From Craurococcus roseus (GTDB lineage Bacteria > Pseudomonadota > Alphaproteobacteria > Acetobacterales > Acetobacteraceae), in the NCBI RefSeq assembly GCF_039523795.1, contig NZ_BAAAFZ010000019.1, forward strand, positions 67,786 to 131,785: a stretch of DNA of 64,000 bases, in the 5' to 3' direction. The position numbers were made by a program, and so were the translations under genes. The notes beneath the pieces were generated by a model. The model was not told where the DNA came from, did no database searches, and worked only from the letters and a program-made list of their open reading frames with translations. Of the stretch, positions 14,356-23,701 are shown piece after piece (positions within the stretch are counted from its first letter, which is position 1; every line of letters starts with the position of its first letter).

Positions 14356-16140
14356 ATGAACCCGGTCCTGCAGTTCGCCTTGGCGCTGCTCCCCATCGCA
14401 ACCGTGTTCGTGCTGCTGGTCGTGCTCGAACGGTCGGCCAAGTTCTCGATGCTGGTGGCCTACGTCGTGACCGCGCTGACCGCGCTCCTGCTCTGGGGGA
14501 CCGATCTCGCCAAGGTCCTGGGCGCCTCCGTCAACGGCCTCGTGACGGCGGTGAGCCTGCTCTACATCGTGTTCGGCGCCATCCTCGTCCTCTACACGCT
14601 CGAGGAAAGCGGGGCGATCCGGGCCATCAGGAGGGGCTTCACCAGCGTCTCGCCCGACCGGCGCGTCCAGGTGATCATCATCGCGTGGCTGTTCGGTTCG
14701 CTGATCGAGGGCGCGTCCGGCTTCGGCACGCCGGCGGCGATCGCGGCGCCGCTCCTGGTCGCCGTGGGATTCCCGGCCATGGCGGCGGTGATGGTCACGC
14801 TGATCATCCAGAGCACGCCGGTCTCGTTCGGCGCGGTGGGCACGCCGATACTCGTCGGGGTGCGCACGGGCCTCGCCAACCAGCAGGTGGTCGAGGCCAC
14901 CATCGCGCCGGTGCCGTTTCACGAGTACCTGCTCGGCGTGGCGACGAGCGTCGCGTTCATCCACGCGCTGATCGGCTTCCTGATCCCGTTGATCATGGTC
15001 GGCATGCTGACCCGGTTCTTCGGCGCCAACCGCTCCTTCGCCGACGGCTTCCGCAGTTGGCAGTTCGCGCTGTTCGCCGGCCTCGCCTTCACCGTCCCCT
15101 ACTACGCGATCGCGTCGCTGCTCGGCCCGGAATTCCCGTCGCTGGTCGGCGGCATCCTCGGCCTGCTGATCGTCGTGCCCGCGGCGCAGCGCGGCTGGTT
15201 CGTCCCCGCCGACCGGTTCGACTTCCCGCCCCGGGCGGCTTGGGACCAGGCCTGGGTCGGCAAGCTCGACGACCTCGAGGACGACCGGACCGACGCCCCC
15301 GCCATGCCGCTTTTGAAGGCCTGGGCGCCCTACGTGATCGTCGTCCTGCTGCTGATCGCCACGCGGACGGTCGACCCGCTCAAGGCTTGGCTGACCTCGC
15401 CCGGCATGACCCTCGCCTTCCGCGACCTGTTCGGCTCCGGGATCAACGCCAGCGTCCAGCCCCTCTACCTGCCGGGCACGATCCTGATCCTCGCGTCGGC
15501 GATCACCTACTTCTACCACCGCATGTCGGCGCGGGAGTACGCGAACGCGGTGCGCGCGTCGGGCACGACGATGCTGGCGGCCGCGCCGGCGCTTATGCTG
15601 GCCGTGCCGATGGTGCAGGTGTTCCTCAACTCGGCCTCGGGCAGCTACGCCAGCATGCCGATCGTGCTCGCCCAGGGCGTTTCCGCCGTCGCCGGCGCCT
15701 CCTGGCCGCTGTTCGCCCCGCTGATCGGCGCGATGGGCGCCTTCATCGCGGGCTCCAACACGATCAGCAACATGATGTTCTCGCTGTTCCAGTTCTCGAC
15801 CGCGGAGCAGATCGGGCTGGGCGCCGCGGGCGCTGGCTTGGTCGTGGCGCTCCAGGCGGTCGGCGGCGCCGCCGGCAACATGATCTGCGTCCACAATGTC
15901 GTGGCCGCCTCGGCCACCGTCGGGCTGGTGGACCGCGAGGGCGAGATCATCCGCAGGACCTTGATCCCGATGGCCTACTACGTCGTCCAGGCCGGCCTCA
16001 TCGGCACCGCGTTGATCAAGGGCGGCGTGAACGCCTGGTGGCTGGCAGCCGTGGTCTGGGCCGGCGCCGTCCTGGTCGCCATGGCCTTCAACCGCGGCCA
16101 GGCCGCCCGTCCCGCTGCCGCCGCCCTCGGCGCCCGCTGA
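14356..16140 (+). CDS. L-lactate permease family transporter (LctP)
   Basis: The 594-residue inner-membrane protein has about 13 hydrophobic segments starting at residue 4. It carries the conserved signatures LIEGASGFGTPAAIAAPLL and STPVSFGAVGTPI, and near the C-terminus GSNTISNMMFSLFQ and GGAAGNMICVHNVVAASATVG. This is the LctP family, which imports L-lactate, D-lactate or glycolate with protons. ATG 14356 follows GGGAGAGG. No lactate dehydrogenase or LldR regulator is adjacent; it converges on the monooxygenase gene. Substrate preference among 2-hydroxy acids is not readable from sequence. Confidence 0.9.
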   Translation: MNPVLQFALALLPIATVFVLLVVLERSAKFSMLVAYVVTALTALLLWGTDLAKVLGASVNGLVTAVSLLYIVFGAILVLYTLEESGAIRAIRRGFTSVSPDRRVQVIIIAWLFGSLIEGASGFGTPAAIAAPLLVAVGFPAMAAVMVTLIIQSTPVSFGAVGTPILVGVRTGLANQQVVEATIAPVPFHEYLLGVATSVAFIHALIGFLIPLIMVGMLTRFFGANRSFADGFRSWQFALFAGLAFTVPYYAIASLLGPEFPSLVGGILGLLIVVPAAQRGWFVPADRFDFPPRAAWDQAWVGKLDDLEDDRTDAPAMPLLKAWAPYVIVVLLLIATRTVDPLKAWLTSPGMTLAFRDLFGSGINASVQPLYLPGTILILASAITYFYHRMSAREYANAVRASGTTMLAAAPALMLAVPMVQVFLNSASGSYASMPIVLAQGVSAVAGASWPLFAPLIGAMGAFIAGSNTISNMMFSLFQFSTAEQIGLGAAGAGLVVALQAVGGAAGNMICVHNVVAASATVGLVDREGEIIRRTLIPMAYYVVQAGLIGTALIKGGVNAWWLAAVVWAGAVLVAMAFNRGQAARPAAAALGAR

Positions 16141-16172
16141 AGCGGGCGGCAGGAGCCGCCGCGCACAACAGG

Positions 16173-17813
16173 TCAGTCGGCGAGCGCGAAGCCTTCGTAG
16201 CCCTTCGCCGCCACGTCCTCGCAGATGCCGCGGTACCACGCCATGCCGCCCGCGTAGGGCATGAAGACGCGCGGCTTCCCCGGCACGTTCGCGCCGAGGT
16301 ACCACGAACTCGACGCCTGCGGCAGCAGGGTGGCGTCGGCGGCCTCGTTGACGTGCTCCACCCACCTGTCCGCCGCGTCGGCTTCGGCTTCGATGAGTCC
16401 CAGGCCGCGCTTCCGCATATGCTCGATGCAGCCCGTGATCCACTCCACGTGCTGCTCGATCGCCACCGGCATGTTGCACAGCACGGAAGGGCTGCCCGGC
16501 CCGGTGACGGTGAAGAGGTTCGGGAAGCCCGGGACGCCCAGGCCGAGGTAGGTGCGCGGCCCCGCTGCCCAGGCGTCCTTGAGCCGGAGGCCGCCGCGCC
16601 CGCGGATGTCGATGTTCAGGAGGGGGCCGGTCATGGCGTCGAAGCCGGTGGCGAAGACGATGACGTCCAGCTCGTGCTCCGCGTCACGCGTCTCGATCCC
16701 GCGCGGCGTGATCCGCTCGATCGGCGAGGCGCGCACGTCCACCAGCGAGACGTTCGGGCGGTTGAAGGTCTCGAAGTACTCGGTGTCGATCGGCGGGCGC
16801 TTGGCCGCGAAGGGGTGGTCGAAGGCGGTCAGCTTGGCCGCCGTTTCCGGGTCCTTGACGATCTCGCGGATCTTCGCGCGGATGAACTCGGCGGCCGTGT
16901 CGTTCGCCGCCTTGTCGGTCAGGATGTCCCGGAACGCCGCGCGGAATTGCAGCCCTCCCTTCTCCCAGGCCGCCTCGTAGGCCGACAAACGCTCCTCCGG
17001 CGTGGCGTCCAGCGCCGAACGCTCCGAGATGGTGAAAGGGTGGCCGTTGGTGGTCGAGTGCATCACCCGCCGGATCTCGGCGTGGTTCTCCTTGGACCAG
17101 CGCAGGAAGTCCGGCGACAAAGGCGCGTTGCGGGCGGGCACGCTGTAGTTGGCCGTCCGCTGGAACACGGTGAGGTGCGCGGCCTGCGCCGCGATCACCG
17201 GCGCCGCCTGGATGCCCGTGGAGCCGGTGCCGATCTGCCCGACGCGCTTTCCGGTGAAGTCGACGCCGCCGTGCGGCCACTGCCCGGTGTGGTACCACTC
17301 GCCCTTGAATTCATCGAGGCCGGGGATGTTCGGCACGTTCGCCGTGGACAGGCAGCCGACGGCGGTGATCAGGAACCGCGCCGCGAAGCTCTCCCCGGCT
17401 TCCGTCGTCACGCGCCAGAGGTTCTCCGCCTCGTCGTGGCGCGCCGCGGAAACGCGCGTCCCGAACCGGATGTCGCGCCGGAGGTCGAAGCGGTCGGCGA
17501 CGTGGTTGAGGTAGCGCAGGATCTCCGGCTGTTCCGGGTAGCGCTCCGACCACTCCCAGTCGCGCAGCAATTCTTCCGAGAAGTAGTATGAGTAGGAGTG
17601 GCTCTCGGAGTCGCAGCGCGCCCCGGGGTAGCGGTTCCAGTACCAGGTGCCCCCGACCCCGTCGCCCGCCTCCAGCACCAGCGCCGCCAGGCCGAGCCGG
17701 TCGCGCAGGCGGAGGAGCTGGTACAGGCCGGAAAAGCCGGCGCCGACGATCAGCGCGTCGTACACGCCGGACCGCCCGGCCGCGGCCTTTGGTTGCGATG
17801 CGAAACCGTCCAT
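16173..17813 (-). CDS. Baeyer-Villiger-type flavin monooxygenase
   Basis: The 546-residue enzyme uses FAD and NADPH to insert oxygen next to ketone carbonyls. The N-terminal Rossmann motif VGAGFSGL (23-30) binds FAD, and IGTGSTG (194-200) binds NADPH. Between them is the diagnostic Baeyer-Villiger fingerprint FKGEWYHTGQWP (169-180, F-x-G-x-x-x-H-x-x-x-W-P). GTWYWNRYPGARCD is also typical of cyclohexanone and phenylacetone monooxygenases. ATG 17813 is preceded by a purine-rich region. It lies 53 bp after an SDR gene on the same strand, suggesting alcohol to ketone to ester conversion. Substrate unknown. Confidence 0.9.
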   Translation of the reverse strand: MDGFASQPKAAAGRSGVYDALIVGAGFSGLYQLLRLRDRLGLAALVLEAGDGVGGTWYWNRYPGARCDSESHSYSYYFSEELLRDWEWSERYPEQPEILRYLNHVADRFDLRRDIRFGTRVSAARHDEAENLWRVTTEAGESFAARFLITAVGCLSTANVPNIPGLDEFKGEWYHTGQWPHGGVDFTGKRVGQIGTGSTGIQAAPVIAAQAAHLTVFQRTANYSVPARNAPLSPDFLRWSKENHAEIRRVMHSTTNGHPFTISERSALDATPEERLSAYEAAWEKGGLQFRAAFRDILTDKAANDTAAEFIRAKIREIVKDPETAAKLTAFDHPFAAKRPPIDTEYFETFNRPNVSLVDVRASPIERITPRGIETRDAEHELDVIVFATGFDAMTGPLLNIDIRGRGGLRLKDAWAAGPRTYLGLGVPGFPNLFTVTGPGSPSVLCNMPVAIEQHVEWITGCIEHMRKRGLGLIEAEADAADRWVEHVNEAADATLLPQASSSWYLGANVPGKPRVFMPYAGGMAWYRGICEDVAAKGYEGFALAD

Positions 17814-17866
17814 CGCCCTCGTTCTCTCCCGTTTCCGTCGCTTATAGGCGCTCCCGGGCCGGGCCG

Positions 17867-18673
17867 CTAACCGCCGGCGGCGGCGAGGCTGCCCAGCGCC
17901 ACCGGGCTCGCCAAACGCCCGCCGTCGATCAGGTACTGCCCGCCGGTGATGCTGCCGGCGAGGTCGGAGCTGAGGAACAGGACGAGGCTGGCGATTTCCT
18001 CGGGCGTGGCGTAACGGCCGACCGGGATGCCGGAAAGGTACCGCTCCCGCACGCTGTTGCTGCCGCCGGGCGCCGACTGCTCCTCCAACGAGCGGATCAT
18101 CCGCGTGTCGGTGGGGCCCGGGCACACCGCGTTCACCCGGATGCCGGCACGGCCGTACTCGCTGGCGGCGGTCCGGGTGAGCCCGACGACGCCGTGCTTG
18201 GAGGCCACGTAGGCGCAGAGGCCTTGCGACCCGGCGAGGCCGGCGGTGGATGCGGTGTTGACGACCGAACCGCCGCCTTGGCGCACCATCACCGGCAACA
18301 CGTGGCGGAGGCCGAGGAACACCCCTTTCAGGTTCACCGCGACCACGGCGTCGAACATCTCCTCGTCGTACTCGGCGGTGGGGCGGAGCTTCCCCTCGAT
18401 GCCGGCGTTGTTGAAGAAGCAATGGATGCCACCGTAGGCGTCGAGCGCCGTCTCCACGTAGCCCCGGACCTCGGCCGATTTCGTCACGTCGGCCCGGACG
18501 AAGCGCGCTTCGCCGCCGGCTTCCCGCGCGAGCCTCGCCGTTTCCTCGCCGCCGGGCGCCTCGCGGTCCACCACGACGACTCGCGCGCCATGCCGCGCGA
18601 AGGCGACGCATGCGGCGCGCCCGATGCCGCCGGCCCCGCCGGTCACGACCGCGACCTTGCCCTTGAAGTCCAT
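17867..18673 (-). CDS. short-chain dehydrogenase/reductase (SDR)
   Basis: The 268-residue classical SDR has the cofactor motif TGGAGGIG (11-18), NNAG, the Ser of NTAST, the catalytic YVASK, and NAVCPGPTDTRM. An acidic residue after the second beta strand (VVVVDRE) suggests NAD preference. The C-terminal ITGGQYLIDGG is standard. It is the first gene of a two-gene unit with the Baeyer-Villiger enzyme, so it may oxidise a secondary alcohol to the ketone substrate. The exact substrate is not predictable. Confidence 0.88.
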   Translation of the reverse strand: MDFKGKVAVVTGGAGGIGRAACVAFARHGARVVVVDREAPGGEETARLAREAGGEARFVRADVTKSAEVRGYVETALDAYGGIHCFFNNAGIEGKLRPTAEYDEEMFDAVVAVNLKGVFLGLRHVLPVMVRQGGGSVVNTASTAGLAGSQGLCAYVASKHGVVGLTRTAASEYGRAGIRVNAVCPGPTDTRMIRSLEEQSAPGGSNSVRERYLSGIPVGRYATPEEIASLVLFLSSDLAGSITGGQYLIDGGRLASPVALGSLAAAGG

Positions 18674-18804
18674 GGATGCCTTTCTCCTCCCTGTCCGGCG
18701 AGACTACGCCCGCGGGCGAGGATGGCCACCCTCGCGCGCCCTCCAGCCCCTGCCGGGGGCGAGGTGCGAGTCATGGTCCTCAGGCGGGTCCGCAGGGTGG
18801 GCGA

Positions 18805-21276
18805 TCAACCGTCGAGCACGGCGCGGGTCCGGGCCGCCAGGTCGGCGTAGGTGAAGGGCTTGGTGATCACCTCCGAGCCGGCCGGGAGCCACCCCGCGCG
18901 CTGCGCCGCGCCCTGCGCGTAGCCCGTGGTGAAGAGCACCTTGAGCCCGGGCCGCAGCGCCCGCGCCCGCTCCGCGAGGTGTGGACCCGTCATGCCGCCC
19001 GGCAGGATCACGTCGGTGAACAGCAGGTCCACGCGCAGCGTACGGCCCGGGCGCTCCAGCAGGGCGAGTGCCGCCGGCCCGTCGGCGGCCTCCAGCACGC
19101 GGTAGCCGAGCTCGCGCAGCACCTCGGCGGAGTAGGCGCGCACCTCGGCGCTGTCCTCCACCACGAGCACGGTTTCGGCGCGGGACGCCGTCGGCGCCGC
19201 CGGCGCCTCGCCGCCCTGCTCGCCCTCCGCCGCGTCGTCCACGGAACGCGGCAGGTAGAGCCTCACGCTCGTGCCCAGGCCGGGCTCCGAGTAGAGCGTC
19301 ACGTGCCCGCCCGACTGCGTGACGAAGCCGTAGACCTGGCTGAGCCCCAGGCCGGTGCCCTTGCCGACTTCCTTGGTGGTGAAGAACGGCTCGAACACCC
19401 GGTCCGCGATCGACTTGTCCATGCCGCTCCCGGTGTCGGACACCGCTATGGAGACGTACTGGCCCGGCTTCACGCCGTCGTTGCGCGCCGCGTAGGCGCG
19501 GTCGAGCCGGGCGTTGGCGGTCTCGATCGTGAGGCGGCCGCCGCCCGGCATCGCGTCGCGCGCGTTCACCGCGAGGTTGAGCATGGCGTTTTCGAGCTGG
19601 TTGGGGTCGGCCTCGGCCCGCCAAAGGTCTTCCGACAGCAAAGTCTCCAGCCGGATCGTCTCGCCCAAGGTGCGCCCGAGGAGCTCCGACATCCCGGCCA
19701 CCAGCCCGTTCACGTCCACCGGCCGCGGCGCGAGCGGCTGGCGGCGCGAAAAGGCCAGCAGCCGGGCCGTCAGCGCCGCCGCGCGCCGCGCGCCGTTCAT
19801 GGCGTTCTCGGCCGAACGCCGCAGCTTGGCGGCGTCCTCCGGCAGGTTCCGGCGGAGGATCTCCAGATTGCCGAGCACCACCTGGAGAAGGTTGTTGAAG
19901 TCGTGCGCGATGCCCCCGGTGAGCTGGCCCACCGCCTCCATCTTCTGCGACTGCCGGAGCTGCTCCTGCGCCGCTTCCAGCTCGGCCTCGCGCGCCTTGT
20001 CCGCGGTGACGTCGCGGGCGATGCAGTAAAGGCTGTCGCCCTCCCGGGCCGCCGTCCACGACAGCCAGCGGATGGAGCCGTCGCGGTGGACGTAGCGGTT
20101 CTCAAAGTGCGGCAGCCCCTCGCGCAGGGCCCGCTCCATCGCCGAACGGCTCGGCTCCAGGTCCTCCTGGACGATGAAGCGTTCGAAGCCTTGCCCGACC
20201 AGCTCCTCCTCGGCGTAGCCGAGCGTCGCCTTCCAGGCCGGGTTGACCGCGCGGATGACGCCGTTCAGCGCCACGACCAGCAGCAGGTCGCGCGAGTTGC
20301 GCCAAATCCGGTCGCGTTCGCGCGTGCGCTCCCCGACCTCCACCTCCAGCTTGCCGGTGAACCGCCGGAGCTCCTGTTCGGCGAGCTTCTCCCGCTCGAC
20401 GTCGAGCACCGCGACGACGCTCCCGGCCACGCCGCCGGTTTCCGCGTCGCGGATCGGGGTCCCGATGGCCCGTATCCAGATCCTGGCGCCGTCGCCGCGC
20501 TGGTAGTGGTACTCGCCTTCCGCGGGCTCGCCCGAAGCCAGGATGCGCGCGAGCGGGTACTCGTGCCCTTCCACCCGCCGCCCGTCCGCGTGGAACGCCA
20601 CCCACTCCCCGTAGGACGCGACGTCGGGCGAGTTGATGACCGGGTGGCCCAGGATGCGCTCGATCTGGGGATTGCCGGCGACGATGCGGCCCGAGGGCGC
20701 TTCGGAGATCAGGATTCCGACCGGGACGGTCTCGAACACGGCCATGAGCCGCGCTTCGCTGTGCCGCAGCCGCTCCTCCGCCTGACGCCGGACGTGGATG
20801 TCGATCACCGAACCGACCAAGCCCAGGAATTCGCCGTCCGCGCCGAAGCGCGGCCGGGCGAGGTCGATCGCCCAACGGTACACGCCGTCCGCGCGCCGCA
20901 GCCGGTACTCCGTCCGGAACGGGCCGCGGGCGGCGTTCGCCGCGCGGAACACCCGTTCCGCCTCGTCCCGGTCGTCCGGGTGGACGGCGTCGAGCCAACC
21001 GAAGCCCAGCGCCTCGGCTTCGCTCTGGCCGGTGTAAGCGTACCAAGCACGGTTGAGGTAGGTGCAGGCACCCGTGGGGTCCGTCGTCCACAGGACGATC
21101 GGCGCTTGGTCCGCGATCCGGCGGAACCGCGGGTCGTTGCCGGCCGTGCCCTCGGCCGGCGCGGCGGCGCCCCGCCCGGGGACGTCCTGCGGGCTCACGC
21201 CCGGCCAAACCCCGGCCGGCGTGCCGCGCAGGCGCGTTCTCCTCCACGTCCCATCCGCCCCGGGACCGCACGCCAA
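18805..21276 (-). CDS. PAS-containing hybrid sensor histidine kinase with receiver domain
   Basis: The 823-residue protein has no predicted membrane segment, so it is probably cytosolic. PAS domains lie at about 50-165, 175-300 and 325-430. HisKA follows with His458 in GGIAHDFNNLLQ, then an HATPase domain (N-box around 567-576, DTGSGMD at 614-620, TGLGLS at 641-646). A C-terminal receiver has phospho-acceptor Asp755 in LLFTDVILPG and Lys807 in TKPF. This His-Asp arrangement is typical of hybrid kinases acting through a separate phosphotransfer protein; none is encoded nearby. The signal is unknown. The true start may lie downstream of ATG 21276, since the first 45 residues look uncoding. Confidence 0.9.
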   Translation of the reverse strand: MACGPGADGTWRRTRLRGTPAGVWPGVSPQDVPGRGAAAPAEGTAGNDPRFRRIADQAPIVLWTTDPTGACTYLNRAWYAYTGQSEAEALGFGWLDAVHPDDRDEAERVFRAANAARGPFRTEYRLRRADGVYRWAIDLARPRFGADGEFLGLVGSVIDIHVRRQAEERLRHSEARLMAVFETVPVGILISEAPSGRIVAGNPQIERILGHPVINSPDVASYGEWVAFHADGRRVEGHEYPLARILASGEPAEGEYHYQRGDGARIWIRAIGTPIRDAETGGVAGSVVAVLDVEREKLAEQELRRFTGKLEVEVGERTRERDRIWRNSRDLLLVVALNGVIRAVNPAWKATLGYAEEELVGQGFERFIVQEDLEPSRSAMERALREGLPHFENRYVHRDGSIRWLSWTAAREGDSLYCIARDVTADKAREAELEAAQEQLRQSQKMEAVGQLTGGIAHDFNNLLQVVLGNLEILRRNLPEDAAKLRRSAENAMNGARRAAALTARLLAFSRRQPLAPRPVDVNGLVAGMSELLGRTLGETIRLETLLSEDLWRAEADPNQLENAMLNLAVNARDAMPGGGRLTIETANARLDRAYAARNDGVKPGQYVSIAVSDTGSGMDKSIADRVFEPFFTTKEVGKGTGLGLSQVYGFVTQSGGHVTLYSEPGLGTSVRLYLPRSVDDAAEGEQGGEAPAAPTASRAETVLVVEDSAEVRAYSAEVLRELGYRVLEAADGPAALALLERPGRTLRVDLLFTDVILPGGMTGPHLAERARALRPGLKVLFTTGYAQGAAQRAGWLPAGSEVITKPFTYADLAARTRAVLDG

Positions 21277-21512
21277 CCCATCGCCGCACGACTCCCCAAC
21301 CGTTCACGCCGGCCTGGCCAAGCGCGGCCCTGCCGACGCGCCGTCCCTGTCCCTCCGGAAGTAACAGATGCCCGCGCGGGTGCCCACCGCATTCCGCGGC
21401 CGGGGGCGGCGGGCCGCCGCCCCCGGCCGCTGCGCTTGCCGCGCGGACTTGCCCGGCTATCCTCGGGCCGGAGGCCCTGCGGCAACGGGCCGCAACCGGA
21501 GGAAGGCACCCC

Positions 21513-22076
21513 ATGACGCCCAGTGCCGGGAGCGCGGACGCGCCGCCGCGTGCCGCGTGGCACGAAACCGTCGTCGAAGCCTTCAAGGCGAACGAGGTCC
21601 GCCTGATCCCTTACGTCCCGGACAACGTGCTCAAGCCGTTGATCGCGGCCGTCCACGCCGATCCCTTCTTCACGGCCTTCCCCGCGGCGCGGGAGGAGGA
21701 GGCGGTGGGCATCGTCGCCGGCGGCTGCATGGCGGGGGTGCGGGGCGCCGTGCTGATGCAGACCAGCGGCTTCGCCACCCTGGCCAACGTGCTCGCCTCC
21801 CTGCCGTGCGCCTTCCAGATCCCGGTGCTGCTCGTGGTCAGCGAGCGGGGGACGCTCGGCGAGTTCAACCTCGGCCAAGCCATGGTGTGGCGCACCATGC
21901 GCCCGGTCCTGGAGGCGCTCGGCATGGAGCACCACACCATCACCCGCCTCGACGAATGCGGCTTCGTTTGCGACCGCGCGATCAAGCAAGCCGTGGCGAC
22001 GCAGCAGCCGGCGGCGCTGATCCTGTCGCCGCTGCTCACCGGCGGGAAGGCGCCCGCGCGGCAGGCTGACGCGTGA
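21513..22076 (+). CDS. ThDP-dependent decarboxylase alpha subunit (sulfopyruvate/phosphonopyruvate decarboxylase-like)
   Basis: The 187-residue protein matches the pyrimidine-binding half of ThDP enzymes of the sulfopyruvate (ComD) and phosphonopyruvate decarboxylase group. Evidence is LIPYVPDNVLKPLI, AAREEEAVGIVAGGCMAG with the conserved Glu contacting ThDP, LMQTSGFATLANVLAS and SERGTLGEFNLGQ. It needs the beta subunit encoded immediately downstream (4-bp GTGA overlap). A strong GGAGGAAGG site precedes ATG 21513. No coenzyme M or phosphonate genes flank it, so the substrate may be another 2-oxo acid. Confidence 0.82.
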   Translation: MTPSAGSADAPPRAAWHETVVEAFKANEVRLIPYVPDNVLKPLIAAVHADPFFTAFPAAREEEAVGIVAGGCMAGVRGAVLMQTSGFATLANVLASLPCAFQIPVLLVVSERGTLGEFNLGQAMVWRTMRPVLEALGMEHHTITRLDECGFVCDRAIKQAVATQQPAALILSPLLTGGKAPARQADA

Positions 22077-22723
22077 GCGTGAGCACGGCCGTGCCCGGGA
22101 CCGGCGGCACCGCCACCGGCGCCCACAACGCGCGGCGCATGCACCGCGCCGACCTGATGCGCCGCCTTTCCGCCCGGCTCACCCGGGGCGAGGCCGTCGT
22201 CGGCGGCATCGGCAACACGAATTTCGACCTTTGGGCGGCCGGGCACAGGCCGCAGAACTTCTACATGCTCGGCAGCATGGGCTTGGCCGTGCCGATAGCG
22301 CTCGGCGTGGCGCTGGCGCAGCCCGGGCGCCGGGTGTTCGCGCTGGAGGGCGACGGGTCGTTGCTCATGCAACTCGGCTGCTTGGCCACGGTGGCGAGCC
22401 AGGCGCCGCGCAACCTGGCGATCCTGGTGTTCGACAACGGCGCCTACCAGATCACCGGCGGCCAGCCCACGCCGGCGGTAGCGGCCGGCGCGGACTTCAT
22501 GGCAGTGGCCCGCGGCTGCGGCCTCGCCGGCGCGGCCTGGGCGGCCGACGAGGCGGAATTCGAGCGCATGCTAAACCATTGCCTCGCCGCGGACGGTCCG
22601 CACGTCGTCGGCCTCAAACTCGACGACCGGCCGCCGGCCGGGCAAACCGAGCGCGATCCCGCGCAGATCCGAGACCGCTTCATGCGCGGATTGGGGGCAA
22701 AGCGCTCGGCCTTGCCGGGGTGA
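22073..22723 (+). CDS. ThDP-dependent decarboxylase beta subunit (pyrophosphate-binding half)
   Basis: The 216-residue partner carries the ThDP pyrophosphate/Mg site GDGSLLMQLG (93-102) ending at DN (Asn122), the classic GDG-x(~26)-N motif, and GSMGLAVPIALGVALA. It resembles ComE and the C-terminal half of phosphonopyruvate decarboxylase. The GTG start overlaps the alpha subunit's stop. The first 20 residues are Gly/Thr-rich and may be trimmed if a later start is used. It should form an alpha/beta heteromer in the cytosol. Confidence 0.82.
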   Translation: MSVSTAVPGTGGTATGAHNARRMHRADLMRRLSARLTRGEAVVGGIGNTNFDLWAAGHRPQNFYMLGSMGLAVPIALGVALAQPGRRVFALEGDGSLLMQLGCLATVASQAPRNLAILVFDNGAYQITGGQPTPAVAAGADFMAVARGCGLAGAAWAADEAEFERMLNHCLAADGPHVVGLKLDDRPPAGQTERDPAQIRDRFMRGLGAKRSALPG

Positions 22724-22845
22724 GCCCGGCGAGTGCGCCCGGGCGGCAGGCAGGTCGTGCGCGCCTCGCGCTCCCGGTGGGGGCGGGAATCGCCGAGGGG
22801 AACGAAGCGACGCCGAGGCACCGGTCCGGCCCGGCCGGGCGGCTT

Positions 22846-23121
22846 TCAAGGGTCGTGCGCTGCCGTTGCCTTGGCCGCGCTCAGGCGCAGCCTCCCCGCC
22901 GCGGCCTCGAAGCAACCTGGCTCGCGCAACGTCCACCAGTCGGACAGTTCGGCGGTGCAAACGTAGATCTCCGCCCCCGCCAGGCGCAGGAACAGCGTCT
23001 TCCCTCGGACCTCGAGCGCGGCAGCGCCAAAGCTGAGGGCCAAGCACGGCCAGGGGCGGCGGCGCGCCGACGTGCGTACCACGGGTCCGTCCGCGGTGGT
23101 GTCGGGAACAGTGGCGCTCAT
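22846..23121 (-). CDS. hypothetical small protein (91 residues)
   Basis: I do not recognise this family. The central part (LEVRGKTLFLRLAGAEIYVC, then LSDWWTLREPGCFEAAAG) looks like a real folded core with alternating hydrophobic strands and a WW pair. A GAGGA motif lies about 6 nt before ATG 23121. Upstream is an unusually AT-rich stretch (around 23165-23220) that may hold its promoter. It stands alone between the decarboxylase pair and tRNA-Asn. It could be spurious, as most non-coding frames are open in such GC-rich DNA. Confidence 0.4.
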   Translation of the reverse strand: MSATVPDTTADGPVVRTSARRRPWPCLALSFGAAALEVRGKTLFLRLAGAEIYVCTAELSDWWTLREPGCFEAAAGRLRLSAAKATAAHDP

Positions 23122-23351
23122 CACGATCCTCGGGGCGACGCGCCTGGGGGGGAACGGGGCGCGTCCGGAACAACTAACCCCAAACCGTATCTATTTTGCA
23201 AACATAATATCGCCTTGGGCGATCAGCAATGCCGTCGAAACCAGAGCTGCAACGGCCGGGGGGACGAGGACGGAGGCCGCACCCTTCGAGGCATGCTTCG
23301 GACGTGTGGGGAGCGGCCGGCGCGTGCTTGGCGGCGCGTGCTTGGCAACGA

Positions 23352-23426
23352 TGGCTCCGGCGGTTGGATTCGAACCAACGACCAACGGATTAACAGTCCG
23401 CTGCGCTACCGCTGCGCCACGCCGGA
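23352..23426 (-). tRNA. tRNA-Asn(GTT)
   Basis: The acceptor TCCGGCG pairs with CGCCGGA, followed by G and encoded CCA (23352-23354). The anticodon loop CTGTTAA gives GTT. The T-arm is GTTGG-TTCGAAT-CCAAC. Confidence 0.95.
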
Positions 23427-23491
23427 TCAGCCACGGAGGACGCGCCTATAGCAAGGCCCGGCCACGGGCGGAAGCCCCGCCGCTCCCGCGC

Positions 23492-23565
23492 TGGAGGTCC
23501 GGGGCGGAATCGAACCGCCGTGGAGGGATTTGCAGTCCCTAGCCTGACCACTCGGCCACCGGACC
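23492..23565 (-). tRNA. tRNA-Cys(GCA)
   Basis: The acceptor GGTCCGG pairs with CCGGACC, followed by T and encoded CCA (23492-23494). The anticodon loop CTGCAAA gives GCA, with stem AGGGA/TCCCT. The T-arm contains GGTTCGATTCC. Confidence 0.95.
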
Positions 23566-23701
23566 GCGCGGCGGCGGCGGGGCACTGTATCGGGCGGGGC
23601 ACAGGCCCGGTCAAGCCGGCCCGGCGCCGGCTGGCGCGCGCCGGACGCGGCGCCTATTAAGCCCGCGGCTTGCGAAGGTGTCTGCCGATGGGCTCTGCTT
23701 G

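Noticed and set aside
14160..17591. Very long open frame (1143 codons) on the plus strand across the lactate permease and the monooxygenase
   Set aside because: It runs out of frame over lctP and antisense to the monooxygenase. The composition is Arg/Gly/His-rich shadow coding, with no domain.
23191..23385. 64-codon minus-strand frame with a hydrophobic end, starting inside tRNA-Asn
   Set aside because: The first ten codons are tRNA sequence and there is no separate start. The hydrophobic stretch alone is not enough.
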